From Limnomonas spitsbergensis (taxonomy: Eukaryota; Chlorophyta; Chlorophyceae; Chlamydomonadales), in NCBI GenBank assembly GCA_037349105.1, contig JAYJMM010000032.1, positions 2,688,364 through 2,752,363 on the forward strand: a DNA stretch of 64,000 nucleotides, read 5' to 3'. The position numbers and the translations under genes were made by a program. This document shows, piece after piece, positions 43,801 through 58,490 of this stretch (positions are counted from its first letter, which is position 1; each line of letters starts with the position of its first letter). Under the pieces are notes generated by a model. The model was given only the letters and a program-made list of their open reading frames with translations, ran no database searches and was not told the DNA's origin.

Positions 43801-46662
43801 ATGCCCATGGCCCATGCCTGCGGATTCCAGCAACACACCCAGCAGCATGCCCATGGCCCATGCCTGCAGATTCCAGCAACACACCCAGCAGCATGCCCAT
43901 GGCCCATGCCTGCGGATTCGAGCAACACACCCAGCAGCATGCCCATGGCCCATACCTGCGGATTCCAGCAACACACCCAGCAGCATGCCCATGGCCCATG
44001 CCTGTGGATTCCAGCAACCCACCCAGCAGCATGCCCATGGCCCATGCCTGCGGATTCCAGCAACACACCCAGGAGCATGCCCATGGCCCATGCCTGCGGA
44101 TTCCAGCAACACACCCAGCAGCATGCCCATGGCCCATACCTGCGGATTCCAGCAACACACCCAGCAGCATGCCCATGGCCCATGCCTGCGGATTCCAGCA
44201 ACACACCCAGCAGCATGCCCATGGCCCATGCCTGCGGATTCCAGCAACCCACCCAGCAGCATGCCCATGGCCCATACCTGCGGAATTCCAGCAACACGCC
44301 CAGGGGCATGCCCATGGTCCATGCCTGCGGATTCCAGCAACACACCCAGCAGCATGCCCATGGCCCATGCCTGCGGATTCCAGCAACACACCCAGGAGCA
44401 TGCCCATGGCCCATGCCTGCGGATTCCAGCAACACACCCAGGAGCATGCCCATGGCCCATGCCTGCAGGATTCCAGCAACACACCCAGCAGCATGCCCAT
44501 GGCCCATGGCTGCAGATTCCAGCAACCCACCCAGCAGCATGCCCATGGCCCATGCCTGCGGATTCCAGCAACACACCCAGCAGCATGCCCATGGCCCATG
44601 CCTGCGGATTCCAGCAACACACCCAGCAGCATGCCCATGGCCCATGCCTGCGGATTCCAGCAACACACCCAGCAGCATGCCCATGGCCCATGCCTGCGGA
44701 TTCCAGCAACACACCCAGCAGCATGCCCATGGCCCATACCTGCGGATTCCAGCAACACACCCAGCAACATGCCCATGGCCCATGGCTGCAGATTCCAGCA
44801 ACACACCCAGCAGCATGCCCATGGCCCATGCCTGCGGATTCCAGCAACACACCCTGCAGCATGCCCATGGCCCATGCCTGCGGATTCCAGCAACACACCC
44901 AGCAGCATGCCCATGGCCCATGCCTGCGGATTCCAGCAACACACCCAGCAGCATGCCCATGGCCCATGCCTGCAGATTCCAGCAACCCACCCAGCAGCAT
45001 GCCCATGGCCCATGCCTGCGGATTCCAGCAACACACCCAGCAGCATGCCCATGGCCCATGCCTGCGGATTCCAGCAACACACCCAGCAGCATGCCCATGG
45101 CCCATGCCTGCGGATTCCAGCAACACACCCAGGAGCATGCCCATGGCCCATGCCTGCGGATTCCAGCAACACACCCAGCAGCATGCCCATGGCCCATGCC
45201 TGCGGATTCCAGCAACACACCCAGCAGCATGCCCATGGCCCATACCTGCGGATTCCAGCAACACGCCCAGGGGCATGCCCATGGTCCATGCCTGCGGATT
45301 CCAGCAACACACCCAGCAGCATGCCCATGGCCCATGCCTGCGGATTCCAGCAACACACCCAGCAGCATGCCCATGGCCCATACCTGCGGATTCCAGCAAC
45401 ACACCCAGGGGCATGCCCATGGTCCATGCCTGCGGATTCCAGCAACACACCCAGCAGCATGCCCATGGCCCATGCCTGCGGATTCCAGCAACACACCCAG
45501 GGGCATGCCCATGGCCCATGCCTGCGGATTCCAGCAACACACCCAGCAGCATGCCCATGGCCCATGCCTGCGGATTCCAGCAACACACCCAGGAGCATGC
45601 CCATGGCCCATGCCTGCGGATTCCAGCAACCCACCCAGCAGCATGCCCATGGCCCATACCTGCGGATTCCAGCAACACACCCAGCAACATGCCCATGGCC
45701 CATGGCTGCAGATTCCAGCAACCCACCCAGCAGCATGCCCATGGCCCATGCCTGCGGATTCCAGCAACACACCCAGCAGCATGCCCATGGCCCATGCCTG
45801 CGGATTCCAGCAACACACCCAGCAGCATGCCCATGGCCCATACCTTCGGATTCCAGCAACACGCCCAGGGGCATGCCCATGGTCCATGCCTGCGGATTCC
45901 AGCAACACACCCAGCAGCATGCCCATGGCCCATGCCTGCGGATTCCAGCAACACACCCAGCAGCATGCCCATGGCCCATGCCTGCGGATTCCAGCAACAC
46001 ACCCAGCAGCATGCCCATGGCCCATGCCTGCGGATTCCAGCAACACACCCAGCAGCATGCCCATGGCCCATGCCTGCGGATTCCAGCAACACACCCAGGG
46101 GCATGCCCATGGTCCATGCCTGCGAATTCCAGCAACACACCCAGCAGCATGCCCATGGCCCATGCCTGCAGATTCCAGCATCACACCCAGCAACATGCCC
46201 ATGGCCCATGCTTGCGGATTCCAGCAACACACCCAGCAGCATGCCCATGGCCCATGCCTGCGGATTCCAGCAACACACCCAGCAGCATGCCCATGGCCCA
46301 TGCCTGCGGATTCCAGCAACACACCCAGCAGCATGCCCATGGCCCATGCCTGCGGATTCCAGCAACACACCCAGCAGCATGCCCATGGCCCATGCCTGCG
46401 GATTCCAGCAACACACCCAGCAGCATGCCCATGGCCCATGCCTGCGGATACCAGCAACACACCAAGCAACATGCCCATGGTCCATGCCTGCGGATTCGAG
46501 CAACACACCCAGCAGCATGCCCATGGCCCATGCCTGCGGATTCCAGCAACACACCCAGGAGCATGCCCATGGCCCATGCCTGCGGATTCCAGCAACACAC
46601 CCAGCAGCATGCCCATGGCCCATGCCTGCGGATTCCAGCAACACACCCAGCAGCATGCCCAT
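40864..46662. repeat. Higher-order repeats in the 46-bp array (about 1.52 kb and 4.28 kb)
   Basis: The rare unit with CCCATGGCTCATGCC occurs near 40864, 42382, 46662, 50162, 52877 and 61297. The stretch after 42382 repeats about 4,280 bp later: CTGCGGATACCAGC at 42160 and 46440, CCATGGCCCTTGCC at 43344 and 47625, and CCAGCATCACACC at 41894 and 46174. The interval 40864 to 42382 is 1,518 bp, 33 units. Confidence 0.8.
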
Positions 46663-49600
46663 GGCTCATGCCTGCGGATTCCAGCAACACACCCAGCAGC
46701 ATGCCCATGGCCCATGCCTGCGGATTCCAGCAACACACCCAGCAGCATGCCCATGGCCCATACCTGCGGATTCCAGCAACACGCCCAGGGGCATGCCCAT
46801 GGTCCATGCCTGCGGATTCCAGCAACACACCCAGGCAGCATGCCCATGGCCCATGCCTGCGGATTCCAGCAACACACCCAGCAGCATGCCCATGGCCCAT
46901 GCCTGCGGATTCCAGCAACACACCCAGCAGCATGCCCATGGCCCATGCCTGCGGATTCCAGCAACACACCCAGCAGCATGCCCATGGCCCATGCCTGCGG
47001 ATTCCAGCAACACACCCAGCAGCATGCCCATGGCCCATGCCTGCGGATTCCAGCAACACACCCAGGAGCATGCCCATGGCCCATGCCTGCGGATTCCAGC
47101 AACACACCCAGCAGCATGCCCATGGCCCATGCCTGCGGATTCCAGCAACACACCCAGCAGCATGCCCATGGCCCATGCCTGCGGATTCCAGCAACACACC
47201 CAGCAGCATGCCCATGGTCCATGCCTGCGGATTCCAGCAACACACCCAGGAGCATGCCCATGGCCCATGCCTGCGGATTCCAGCAACACACCCAGGAGCA
47301 TGCCCATGGCCCATGCCTGCAGATTCCAGCAACACACCCAGCAGCATGCCCATGGCCCATGGCTGCAGATTCCAGCAACCCACCCAGCAGCATGCCCATG
47401 GCCCATGCCTGCGGATTCCAGCAACACACCCAGCAGCATGCCCATGGTCCATGCCTGCGGATTCCAGCAACCCACCCAGCAGCATGCCCATGGCCCATAC
47501 CTGCGGATTCCAGCAACACACCCAGCAGCATGCCCATGGCCCATACCTGCGGATTCCAGCAACACGCCCAGGGGCATGCCCATGGTCCATGCCTGCGGAT
47601 TCCAGCAACACACCCAGCAGCATGCCCATGGCCCTTGCCTGCGGATTCCAGCAACACACCCAGCAGCATGCCCATGGCCCATGCCTGCGGATTCCAGCAA
47701 CACACCCAGCAGCATGCCCATGGCCCATGCCTGCGGATTCCAGCAACACACCCAGCAGCATGCCCATGGTCCATGCCTGCGGATTCCAGCAACACACCCA
47801 GGAGCATGCCCATGGCCCATGCCTGCGGATTCCAGCAACACACCCAGGAGCATGCCCATGGCCCATGCCTGCGGATTTCCAGCAACACACCCAGCAGCAT
47901 GCCCATGGCCCATACCTGCGGATTCCAGCAACACACCCAGCAACATGCCCATGGCCCATGGCTGCAGATTCCAGCAACACACCCAGCAGCATGCCCATGG
48001 CCCATGCCTGCGGATTCCAGCAACACACCCTGCAGCATGCCCATGGCCCATGCCTGCGGATTCCAGCAACACACCCAGCAGCATGCCCATGGCCCATGCC
48101 TGCGGATTCCAGCAACACACCCAGCAGCATGCCCATGGCCCATGCCTGCAGATTCCAGCAACACACCCAGCAGCATGCCCATGGCCCATGCCTGCGGATT
48201 CGAGCAACACACCCAGCAGCATGCCCATGGCCCATACCTGCGGATTCCAGCAACACACCCAGCAGCATGCCCATGGCCCATGCCTGTGGATTCCAGCAAC
48301 CCACCCAGCAGCATGCCCATGGCCCATGCCTGCGGATTCCAGCAACACACCCAGGAGCATGCCCATGGCCCATGCCTGCGGATTCCAGCAACACACCCAG
48401 CAGCATGCCCATGGCCCATACCTGCGGATTCCAGCAACACACCCAGCAGCATGCCCATGGCCCATGCCTGCGGATTCCAGCAACACACCCAGCAGCATGC
48501 CCATGGCCCATGCCTGCGGATTCCAGCAACCCACCCAGCAGCATGCCCATGGCCCATACCTGCGAATTCCAGCAACACGCCCAGGGGCATGCCCATGGTC
48601 CATGCCTGCGGATTCCAGCAACACACCCAGCAGCATGCCCATGGCCCATGCCTGCGGATTCCAGCAACACACCCAGGAGCATGCCCATGGCCCATGCCTG
48701 CGGATTCCAGCAACACACCCAGGAGCATGCCCATGGCCCATGCCTGCAGATTCCAGCAACACACCCAGCAGCATGCCCATGGCCCATGGCTGCAGATTCC
48801 AGCAACCCACCCAGCAGCATGCCCATGGCCCATGCCTGCGGATTCCAGCAACACACCCAGCAGCATGCCCATGGCCCATGCCTGCGGATTCCAGCAACAC
48901 ACCCAGCAGCATGCCCATGGCCCATGCCTGCGGATTCCAGCAACACACCCAGCAGCATGCCCATGGCCCATGCCTGCGGATTCCAGCAACACACCCAGCA
49001 GCATGCCCATGGCCCATACCTGCGGATTCCAGCAACACACCCAGCAACATGCCCATGGCCCATGGCTGCAGATTCCAGCAACACACCCAGCAGCATGCCC
49101 ATGGCCCATGCCTGCGGATTCCAGCAACACACCCTGCAGCATGCCCATGGCCCATGCCTGCGGTTTCCAGCAACACACCCAGCAGCATGCCCATGGCCCA
49201 TGCCTGCGGATTCCAGCAACACACCCAGCAGCATGCCCATGGCCCATGCCTGCAGATTCCAGCAACACACCCAGCAGCATGCCCATGGCCCATGCCTGCG
49301 GATTCGAGCAACACACCCAGCAGCATGCCCATGGCCCATGCCTGCGGATTCCAGCAACACACCCAGCAGCATGCCCATGGCCCATGCCTGCGGATTCCAG
49401 CAACCCACCCAGCAGCATGCCCATGGTCCCATGCCTGCGGATTCCAGCAACACACCCAGGAGCATGCCCATGGCCCATGCCTGCGGATTCCAGCAACACA
49501 CCCAGCAGCATGCCCATGGCCCATGCCTGCGGATTCCAGCAACACACCCAGCAGCATGCCCATGGCCCATACCTGCGGATTCCAGCAACACACCCTAGGG

Positions 49601-52600
49601 GCATGCCCATGGTCCATGCCTGCGGATTCCAGCAACACACCCAGCAGCATGCCCATGGCCCATGCCTGCGGATTCCAGCAACACACCCAGGGGCATGCCC
49701 ATGGCCCATGCCTGCGGATTCCAGCAACACACCCAGCAGCATGCCCATGGCCCATGCCTGCGGATTCCAGCAACACACCCAGCAGCATGCCCATGGTCCA
49801 TGCCTGCGGATTCCAGCAACACACCCAGCAGCATGCCCATGGCCCATGCCTGCGGATTCCAGCAACACACCCAGCAGCATGCCCATGGCCCATGCCTGCG
49901 GATTCCAGCAACACACCCAGCAGCATGCCCATGGCCCATGCCTGCGGATTCCAGCAACACACCCAGCAGCATGCCCATGGCCCATGCCTGCGGATTCCAG
50001 CAACACACCCAGCAGCATGCCCATGGCCCATGCCTGCGGATTCCAGCAACACACCCAGGAGCATGCCCATGGCCCATGCCTGCGGATTCCAGCAACACAC
50101 CCAGCAGCATGCCCATGGCCCATGCCTGCGGATTCCAGCAACACACCCAGCAGCATGCCCATGGCTCATGCCTGCGGATTCCAGCAACACACCCAGCAGC
50201 ATGCCCATGGCCCATGCCTGCGGATTCCAGCAACACACCCAGCAGCATGCCCATGGCCCATACCTGCGGATTCCAGCAACACGCCCAGGGGCATGCCCAT
50301 GGTCCATGCCTGCGGATTCCAGCAACACACCCAGCAGCATGCCCATGGCCCATGCCTGCGGATTCCAGCAACACACCCAGCAGCATGCCCATGGCCCATG
50401 CCTGCGGATTCCAGCAACACACCCAGCAGCATGCCCATGGCCCATGCCTGCGGATTCCAGCAACACACCCAGGAGCATGCCCATGGCCCATGCCTGCGGA
50501 TTCCAGCAACACACCCAGCAGCATGCCCATGGCCCATGCCTGCGGATTCCAGCAACACACCCAGGAGCATGCCCATGGCCCATGCCTGCGGATTCCAGCA
50601 ACACACCCAGCAGCATGCCCATGGCCCATGCCTGCGGATTCCAGCAACACACCCAGCAGCATGCCCATGGCCCATGCCTGCGGATTCCAGCAACACACCC
50701 AGCAGCATGCCCATGGTCCATGCCTGCGGATTCCAGCAACACACCCAGGAGCATGCCCATGGCCCATGCCTGCGGATTCCAGCAACACACCCAGGAGCAT
50801 GCCCATGGCCCATGCCTGCAGATTCCAGCAACACACCCAGCAGCATGCCCATGGCCCATGGCTGCAGATTCCAGCAACCCACCCAGCAGCATGCCCATGG
50901 CCCATGCCTGCGGATTCCAGCAACACACCCAGCAGCATGCCCATGGTCCATGCCTGCGGATTCCAGCAACCCACCAAGCAGCATGCCCATGGCCCATACC
51001 TGCGGATTCCAGCAACACACCCAGCAACATGCCCATGGCCCATGGCTGCAGATTCCAGCAACCCACCCAGCAGCATGCCCATGGCCCATGCCTGCGGATT
51101 CCAGCAACACACCCTGCAGCATGCCCATGGCCCATGCCTGCGGATTCCAGCAACACACCCAGCAGCATGCCCATGGCCCATGCCTGCGGATTCCAGCAAC
51201 ACACCCAGCAGCATGCCCATGGCCCATGCCTGCAGATTCCAGCAACACACCCAGCAGCATGCCCATGGCCCATGCCTGCGGATTCCAGCAACACACCCAG
51301 CAGCATGCCCATGGCCCATGCCTGCGGATTCCAGCAACACACCCAGCAGCATGCCCATGGTCCATGCCTGCGGATTCCAGCAACCCACCCAGCAGCATGC
51401 CCATGGCCCATACCTGCGGATTCCAGCAACACACCCAGCAACATGCCCATGGCCCATGCCTGCGGATTCCAGCAACACACCCAGCAGCATGCCCATGGCC
51501 CATGCCTGCGGATTCCAGCAACACACCCAGGGCATGCCCATGGTCCATGCCTGCGGATTCCAGCAACACACCCAGCAGCATGCCCATGGCCCATGCCTGC
51601 GGATTCCAGCAACACACCCAGGGGCATGCCCTATGGCCCATGCCTGCGGATTCCAGCAACACACCCAGCAGCATGCCCATGGCCCATGCCTGCGGATTCC
51701 AGCAACACACCCAGGAGCATGCCCATGGCCCATGCCTGCGGATTCCAGCAACACACCCAGCAGCATGCCCATGGCCCATGCCTGCGGATTCCAGCAACAC
51801 ACCCAGCAGCATGCCCATGGCCCATACCTTCGGATTCCAGCAACACGCCCAGGGGCATGCCCATGGTCCATGCCTGCGGATTCCAGCAACACACCCAGCA
51901 GCATGCCCATGGCCCATGCCTGCGGATTCCAGCAACACACCCAGCAGCATGCCCATGGCCCATGCCTGCGGATTCCAGCAACACACCCAGCAGCATGCCC
52001 ATGGCCCATGCCTGCGGATTCCAGCAACACACCCAGCAGCATGCCCATGGCCCATGCCTGCGGATTCCAGCAACACACCCAGGGGCATGCCCATGGTCCA
52101 TGCCTGCGGATTCCAGCAACACACCCAGCAGCATGCCCATGGCCCATGCCTGCAGATTCCAGCAACACACCCAGCAACATGCCCATGGCCCATGCTTGCG
52201 GATTCCAGCAACACACCCAGCAGCATGCCCATGGCCCATGCCTGCGGATTCCAGCAACACACCCAGCAGCATGCCCATGGCCCATGCCTGCGGATTCCAG
52301 CAACACACCCAGCAGCATGCCCATGGCCCATACCTGCGGATTCCAGCAACACACCCAGCAGCATGCCCATGGCCCATGCCTGCGGATTCCAGCAACACAC
52401 CCAGCAGCATGCCCATGGCCCATGCCTGCGGATTCCAGCAACACACCCAGCAGCATGCCCATGGCCCATGCCTGCGGATTCCAGCAACACACCCAGCAGC
52501 ATGCCCATGGTCCCATGCCTGCGGATTCCAGCAACACACCCAGCAGCATGCCCATGGCCCATGCCTGCGGATTCCAGCAACACACCCAGCAGCATGCCCA

Positions 52601-54329
52601 TGGCCCATGCCTGCGGATTCCAGCAACACACCCAGCAGCATGCCCATGGCCCATGCCTGCGGATTCCAGCAACACACCCAGCAGCATGCCCATGGCCCAT
52701 GCCTGCGGATTCCAGCAACACACCCAGCAGCATGCCCATGGCCCATGCCTGCGGATTCCAGCAACACACCCAGGAGCATGCCCATGGCCCATGCCTGCGG
52801 ATTCCAGCAACACACCCAGCAGCATGCCCATGGCCCATGCCTGCGGATTCCAGCAACACACCCAGCAGCATGCCCATGGCTCATGCCTGCGGATTCCAGC
52901 AACACACCCAGCAGCATGCCCATGGCCCATGCCTGCGGATTCCAGCAACACACCCAGCAGCATGCCCATGGCCCATACCTGCGGATTCCAGCAACACGCC
53001 CAGGGGCATGCCCATGGTCCATGCCTGCGGATTCCAGCAACACACCCAGCAGCATGCCCATGGCCCATGCCTGCGGATTCCAGCAACACACCCAGCAGCA
53101 TGCCCATGGCCCATGCCTGCGGATTCCAGCAACACACCCAGCAGCATGCCCATGGCCCATGCCTGCGGATTCCAGCAACACACCCAGCAGCATGCCCATG
53201 GCCCATGCCTGCGGATTCCAGCAACACACCCAGCAGCATGCCCATGGCCCATGCCTGCGGATTCCAGCAACACACCCAGGAGCATGCCCATGGCCCATGC
53301 CTGCGGATTCCAGCAACACACCCAGCAGCATGCCCATGGCCCATGCCTGCGGATTCCAGCAACACACCCAGCAGCATGCCCATGGCCCATGCCTGCGGAT
53401 TCCAGCAACACACCCAGCAGCATGCCCATGGTCCATGCCTGCGGATTCCAGCAACACACCCAGGAGCATGCCCATGGCCCATGCCTGCGGATTCCAGCAA
53501 CACACCCAGGAGCATGCCCATGGCCCATGCCTGCAGATTCCAGCAACACACCCAGCAGCATGCCCATGGCCCATGGCTGCAGATTCCAGCAACCCACCCA
53601 GCAGCATGCCCATGGCCCATGCCTGCGGATTCCAGCAACACACCCAGCAGCATGCCCATGGTCCATGCCTGCGGATTCCAGCAACCCACCAAGCAGCATG
53701 CCCATGGCCCATACCTGCGGATTCCAGCAACACACCCAGCAACATGCCCATGGCCCATGGCTGCAGATTCCAGCAACCCACCCAGCAGCATGCCCATGGC
53801 CCATGCCTGCGGATTCCAGCAACACACCCTGCAGCATGCCCATGGCCCATGCCTGCGGATTCCAGCAACACACCCAGCAGCATGCCCATGGCCCATGCCT
53901 GCGGATTCCAGCAACACACCCAGCAGCATGCCCATGGCCCATGCCTGCAGATTCCAGCAACACACCCAGCAGCATGCCCATGGCCCATGCCTGCGGATTC
54001 CAGCAACACACCCAGCAGCATGCCCATGGCCCATGCCTGCGGATTCCAGCAACACACCCAGCAGCATGCCCATGGTCCATGCCTGCGGATTCCAGCAACC
54101 CACCCAGCAGCATGCCCATGGCCCATACCTGCGGTTTCCAGCAACACACCCAGCAACATGCCCATGGCCCATGCCTGCGGATTCCAGCAACACACCCAGC
54201 AGCATGCCCATGGCCCATGCCTGCGGATTCCAGCAACACACCCAGGGGCATGCCCATGGTCCATGCCTGCGGATTCCAGCAACACACCCAGCAGCATGCC
54301 CATGGCCCATGCCTGCGGATTCCAGCAAC

Positions 54330-57300
54330 ACACCCAGGGGCATGCCTATGGCCCATGCCTGCGGATTCCAGCAACACACCCAGCAGCATGCCCATGGCCC
54401 ATGCCTGCGGATTCCAGCAACACACCCAGGAGCATGCCCATGGCCCATGCCTGCGGATTCCAGCAACACACCCAGCAGCATGCCCATGGCCCATGCCTGC
54501 GGATTCCAGCAACACACCCAGCAGCATGCCCATGGCCCATACCTTCGGATTCCAGCAACACGCCCAGGGGCATGCCCATGGTCCATGCCTGCGGATTCCA
54601 GCAACACACCCAGCAGCATGCCCATGGCCCATGCCTGCGGATTCCAGCAACACACCCAGCAGCATGCCCATGGCCCATGCCTGCGGATTCCAGCAACACA
54701 CCCAGCAGCATGCCCATGGCCCATGCCTGCGGATTCCAGCAACACACCCAGCAGCATGCCCATGGCCCATGCCTGCGGATTCCAGCAACACACCCAGGGG
54801 CATGCCCATGGTCCATGCCTGCGGATTCCAGCAACACACCCAGCAGCATGCCCATGGCCCATGCCTGCAGATTCCAGCAACACACCCAGCAACATGCCCA
54901 TGGCCCATGCTTGCGGATTCCAGCAACACACCCAGCAGCATGCCCATGGCCCATGCCTGCGGATTCCAGCAACACACCCAGCAGCATGCCCATGGCCCAT
55001 GCCTGCGGATTCCAGCAACACACCCAGCAGCATGCCCATGGCCCATACCTGCGGATTCCAGCAACACACCCAGCAGCATGCCCATGGCCCATGCCTGTGG
55101 ATTCCAGCAACACACCCAGCAGCATGCCCATGGCCCATGCCTGCGGATTCCAGCAACACACCCAGGAGCATGCCCATGGCCCATGCCTGCGGATTCCAGC
55201 AACACACCCAGCAGCATGCCCATGGCCCATACCTGCGGATTCCAGCAACACACCCAGCAGCATGCCCATGGCCCATGCCTGCGGATTCCAGCAACACACC
55301 CAGCAGCATGCCCATGGCCCATGCCTGCGGATTCCAGCAACCCACCCAGCAGCATGCCCATGGCCCATACCTGCGAATTCCAGCAACACGCCCAGGGGCA
55401 TGCCCATGGTCCATGCCTGCGGATTCCAGCAACACACCCAGCAGCATGCCCATGGCCCATGCCTGCGGATTCCAGCAACACACCCAGGAGCATGCCCATG
55501 GCCCATGCCTGCGGATTCCAGCAACACACCCAGGAGCATGCCCATGGCCCATGCCTGCAGATTCCAGCAACACACCCAGCAGCATGCCCATGGCCCATGG
55601 CTGCAGATTCCAGCAACCCACCCAGCAGCATGCCCATGGCCCATGCCTGCGGATTCCAGCAACACACCCAGCAGCATGCCCATGGTCCATGCCTGCGGAT
55701 TCCAGCAACCCACCCAGCAGCATGCCCATGGCCCATACCTGCGGATTCCAGCAACACACCCAGCAACATGCCCATGGCCCATGGCTGCAGATTCCAGCAA
55801 CCCACCCAGCAGCATGCCCATGGCCCATGCCTGCGGATTCCAGCAACACACCCTGCAGCATGCCCATGGCCCATGCCTGCGGATTCCAGCAACACACCCA
55901 GCAGCATGCCCATGGCCCATGCCTGCGGATTCCAGCAACACACCCAGCAGCATGCCCATGGCCCATGCCTGCAGATTCCAGCAACCCACCCAGCAGCATG
56001 CCCATGGCCCATGCCTGCGGATTCCAGCAACACACCCAGCAGCATGCCCATGGCCCATGCCTGCGGATTCCAGCAACACACCCAGCAGCATGCCCATGGT
56101 CCATGCCTGCGGATTCCAGCAACACACCCAGCAGCATGCCCATGGCCCATACCTGCGGATTCCAGCAACACACCCAGCAACATGCCCATGGCCCATGCCT
56201 GCGGATTCCAGCAACACACCCAGCAGCATGCCCATGGCCCATGCCTGCGGATTCCAGCAACACACCCAGCAGCATGCCCATGGCCCATACCTGCGGATTC
56301 CAGCAACACACCCAGGGGCATGCCCATGGTCCATGCCTGCGGATTCCAGCAACACACCCAGCAGCATGCCCATGGCCCATGCCTGCGGATTCCAGCAACA
56401 CACCCAGCAGCATGCCCATGGCCCATGCCTGCGGATTCCAGCAACACACCCAGCAGCATGCCCATGGCCCATGCCTGCGGATTCCAGCAACACACCCAGG
56501 AGCATGCCCATGGCCCATGCCTGCGGATTCCAGCAACCCACCCAGCAGCATGCCCATGGCCCATACCTGCGGATTCCAGCAACACACCCAGCAACATGCC
56601 CATGGCCCATGGCTGCAGATTCCAGCAACACACCCAGCAGCATGCCCATGGCCCATGCCTGCGGATTCCAGCAACACACCCAGCAGCATGCCCATGGCCC
56701 ATGCCTGCGGATTCCAGCAACACACCCAGCAGCATGCCCATGGCCCATACCTTCGGATTCCAGCAACACGCCCAGGGGCATGCCCATGGTCCATGCCTGC
56801 GGATTCCAGCAACACACCCAGCAGCATGCCCATGGCCCATGCCTGCGGATTCCAGCAACACACCCAGCAGCATGCCCATGGCCCATGCCTGCGGATTCCA
56901 GCAACACACCCAGCAGCATGCCCATGGCCCATGCCTGCGGATTCCAGCAACACACCCAGCAGCATGCCCATGGCCCATGCCTGCGGATTCCAGCAACACA
57001 CCCAGGGGCATGCCCATGGTCCATGCCTGCGGATTCCAGCAACACACCCAGCAGCATGCCCATGGCCCATGCCTGCAGATTCCAGCAACACACCCAGCAA
57101 CATGCCCATGGCCCATGCTTGCGGATTCCAGCAACACACCCAGCAGCATGCCCATGGCCCATGCCTGCGGATTCCAGCAACACACCCAGCAGCATGCCCA
57201 TGGCCCATGCCTGCGGATTCCAGCAACACACCCAGCAGCATGCCCATGGCCCATGCCTGCGGATTCCAGCAACACACCCAGGAGCATGCCCATGGCCCAT

Positions 57301-58490
57301 GCCTGCGGATTCCAGCAACACACCCAGCAGCATGCCCATGGCCCATGCCTGCGGATTCCAGCAACACACCCAGGAGCATGCCCATGGCCCATGCCTGCGG
57401 ATTCCAGCAACACACCCAGCAGCATGCCCATGGCCCATGCCTGCGGATTCCAGCAACACACCCAGCAGCATGCCCATGGCCCATGCCTGCGGATTCCAGC
57501 AACACACCCAGCAGCATGCCCATGGTCCATGCCTGCGGATTCCAGCAACACACCCAGGAGCATGCCCATGGCCCATGCCTGCGGATTCCAGCAACACACC
57601 CAGGAGCATGCCCATGGCCCATGCCTGCAGATTCCAGCAACACACCCAGCAGCATGCCCATGGCCCATGGCTGCAGATTCCAGCAACCCACCCAGCAGCA
57701 TGCCCATGGCCCATGCCTGCGGATTCCAGCAACACACCCAGGGGCATGCCCATGGCCCATGCCTGCGGATTCCAGCAACCCACCAAGCAGCATGCCCATG
57801 GCCCATACCTGCGGATTCCAGCAACACACCCAGCAACATGCCCATGGCCCATGGCTGCAGATTCCAGCAACCCACCCAGCAGCATGCCCATGGCCCATGC
57901 CTGCGGATTCCAGCAACACACCCTGCAGCATGCCCATGGCCCATGCCTGCGGATTCCAGCAACACACCCAGCAGCATGCCCATGGCCCATGCCTGCGGAT
58001 TCCAGCAACACACCCAGCAGCATGCCCATGGCCCATGCCTGCAGATTCCAGCAACACACCCAGCAGCATGCCCATGGCCCATGCCTGCGGATTCCAGCAA
58101 CACACCCAGCAGCATGCCCATGGCCCATGCCTGCGGATTCCAGCAACACACCCAGCAGCATGCCCATGGTCCATGCCTGCGGATTCCAGCAACCCACCCA
58201 GCAGCATGCCCATGGCCCATACCTGCGGATTCCAGCAACACACCCAGCAACATGCCCATGGCCCATGCCTGCGGATTCCAGCAACACACCCAGCAGCATG
58301 CCCATGGCCCATGCCTGCGGATTCCAGCAACACACCCAGCAGCATGCCCATGGCCCATACCTGCGGATTCCAGCAACACACCCAGGGGCATGCCCATGGT
58401 CCATGCCTGCGGATTCCAGCAACACACCCAGCAGCATGCCCATGGCCCATGCCTGCGGATTCCAGCAACACACCCAGGGGCATGCCTATG
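54330..58490. repeat. Higher-order repeat of 4,140 bp (90 units) in the 46-bp array
   Basis: The rare word GGGGCATGCCTATGGCC occurs at 54338 and again exactly 4,140 bp later at 58478, in the same variant context. It also occurs at 37631, and with an inserted C at 51621. Confidence 0.75.
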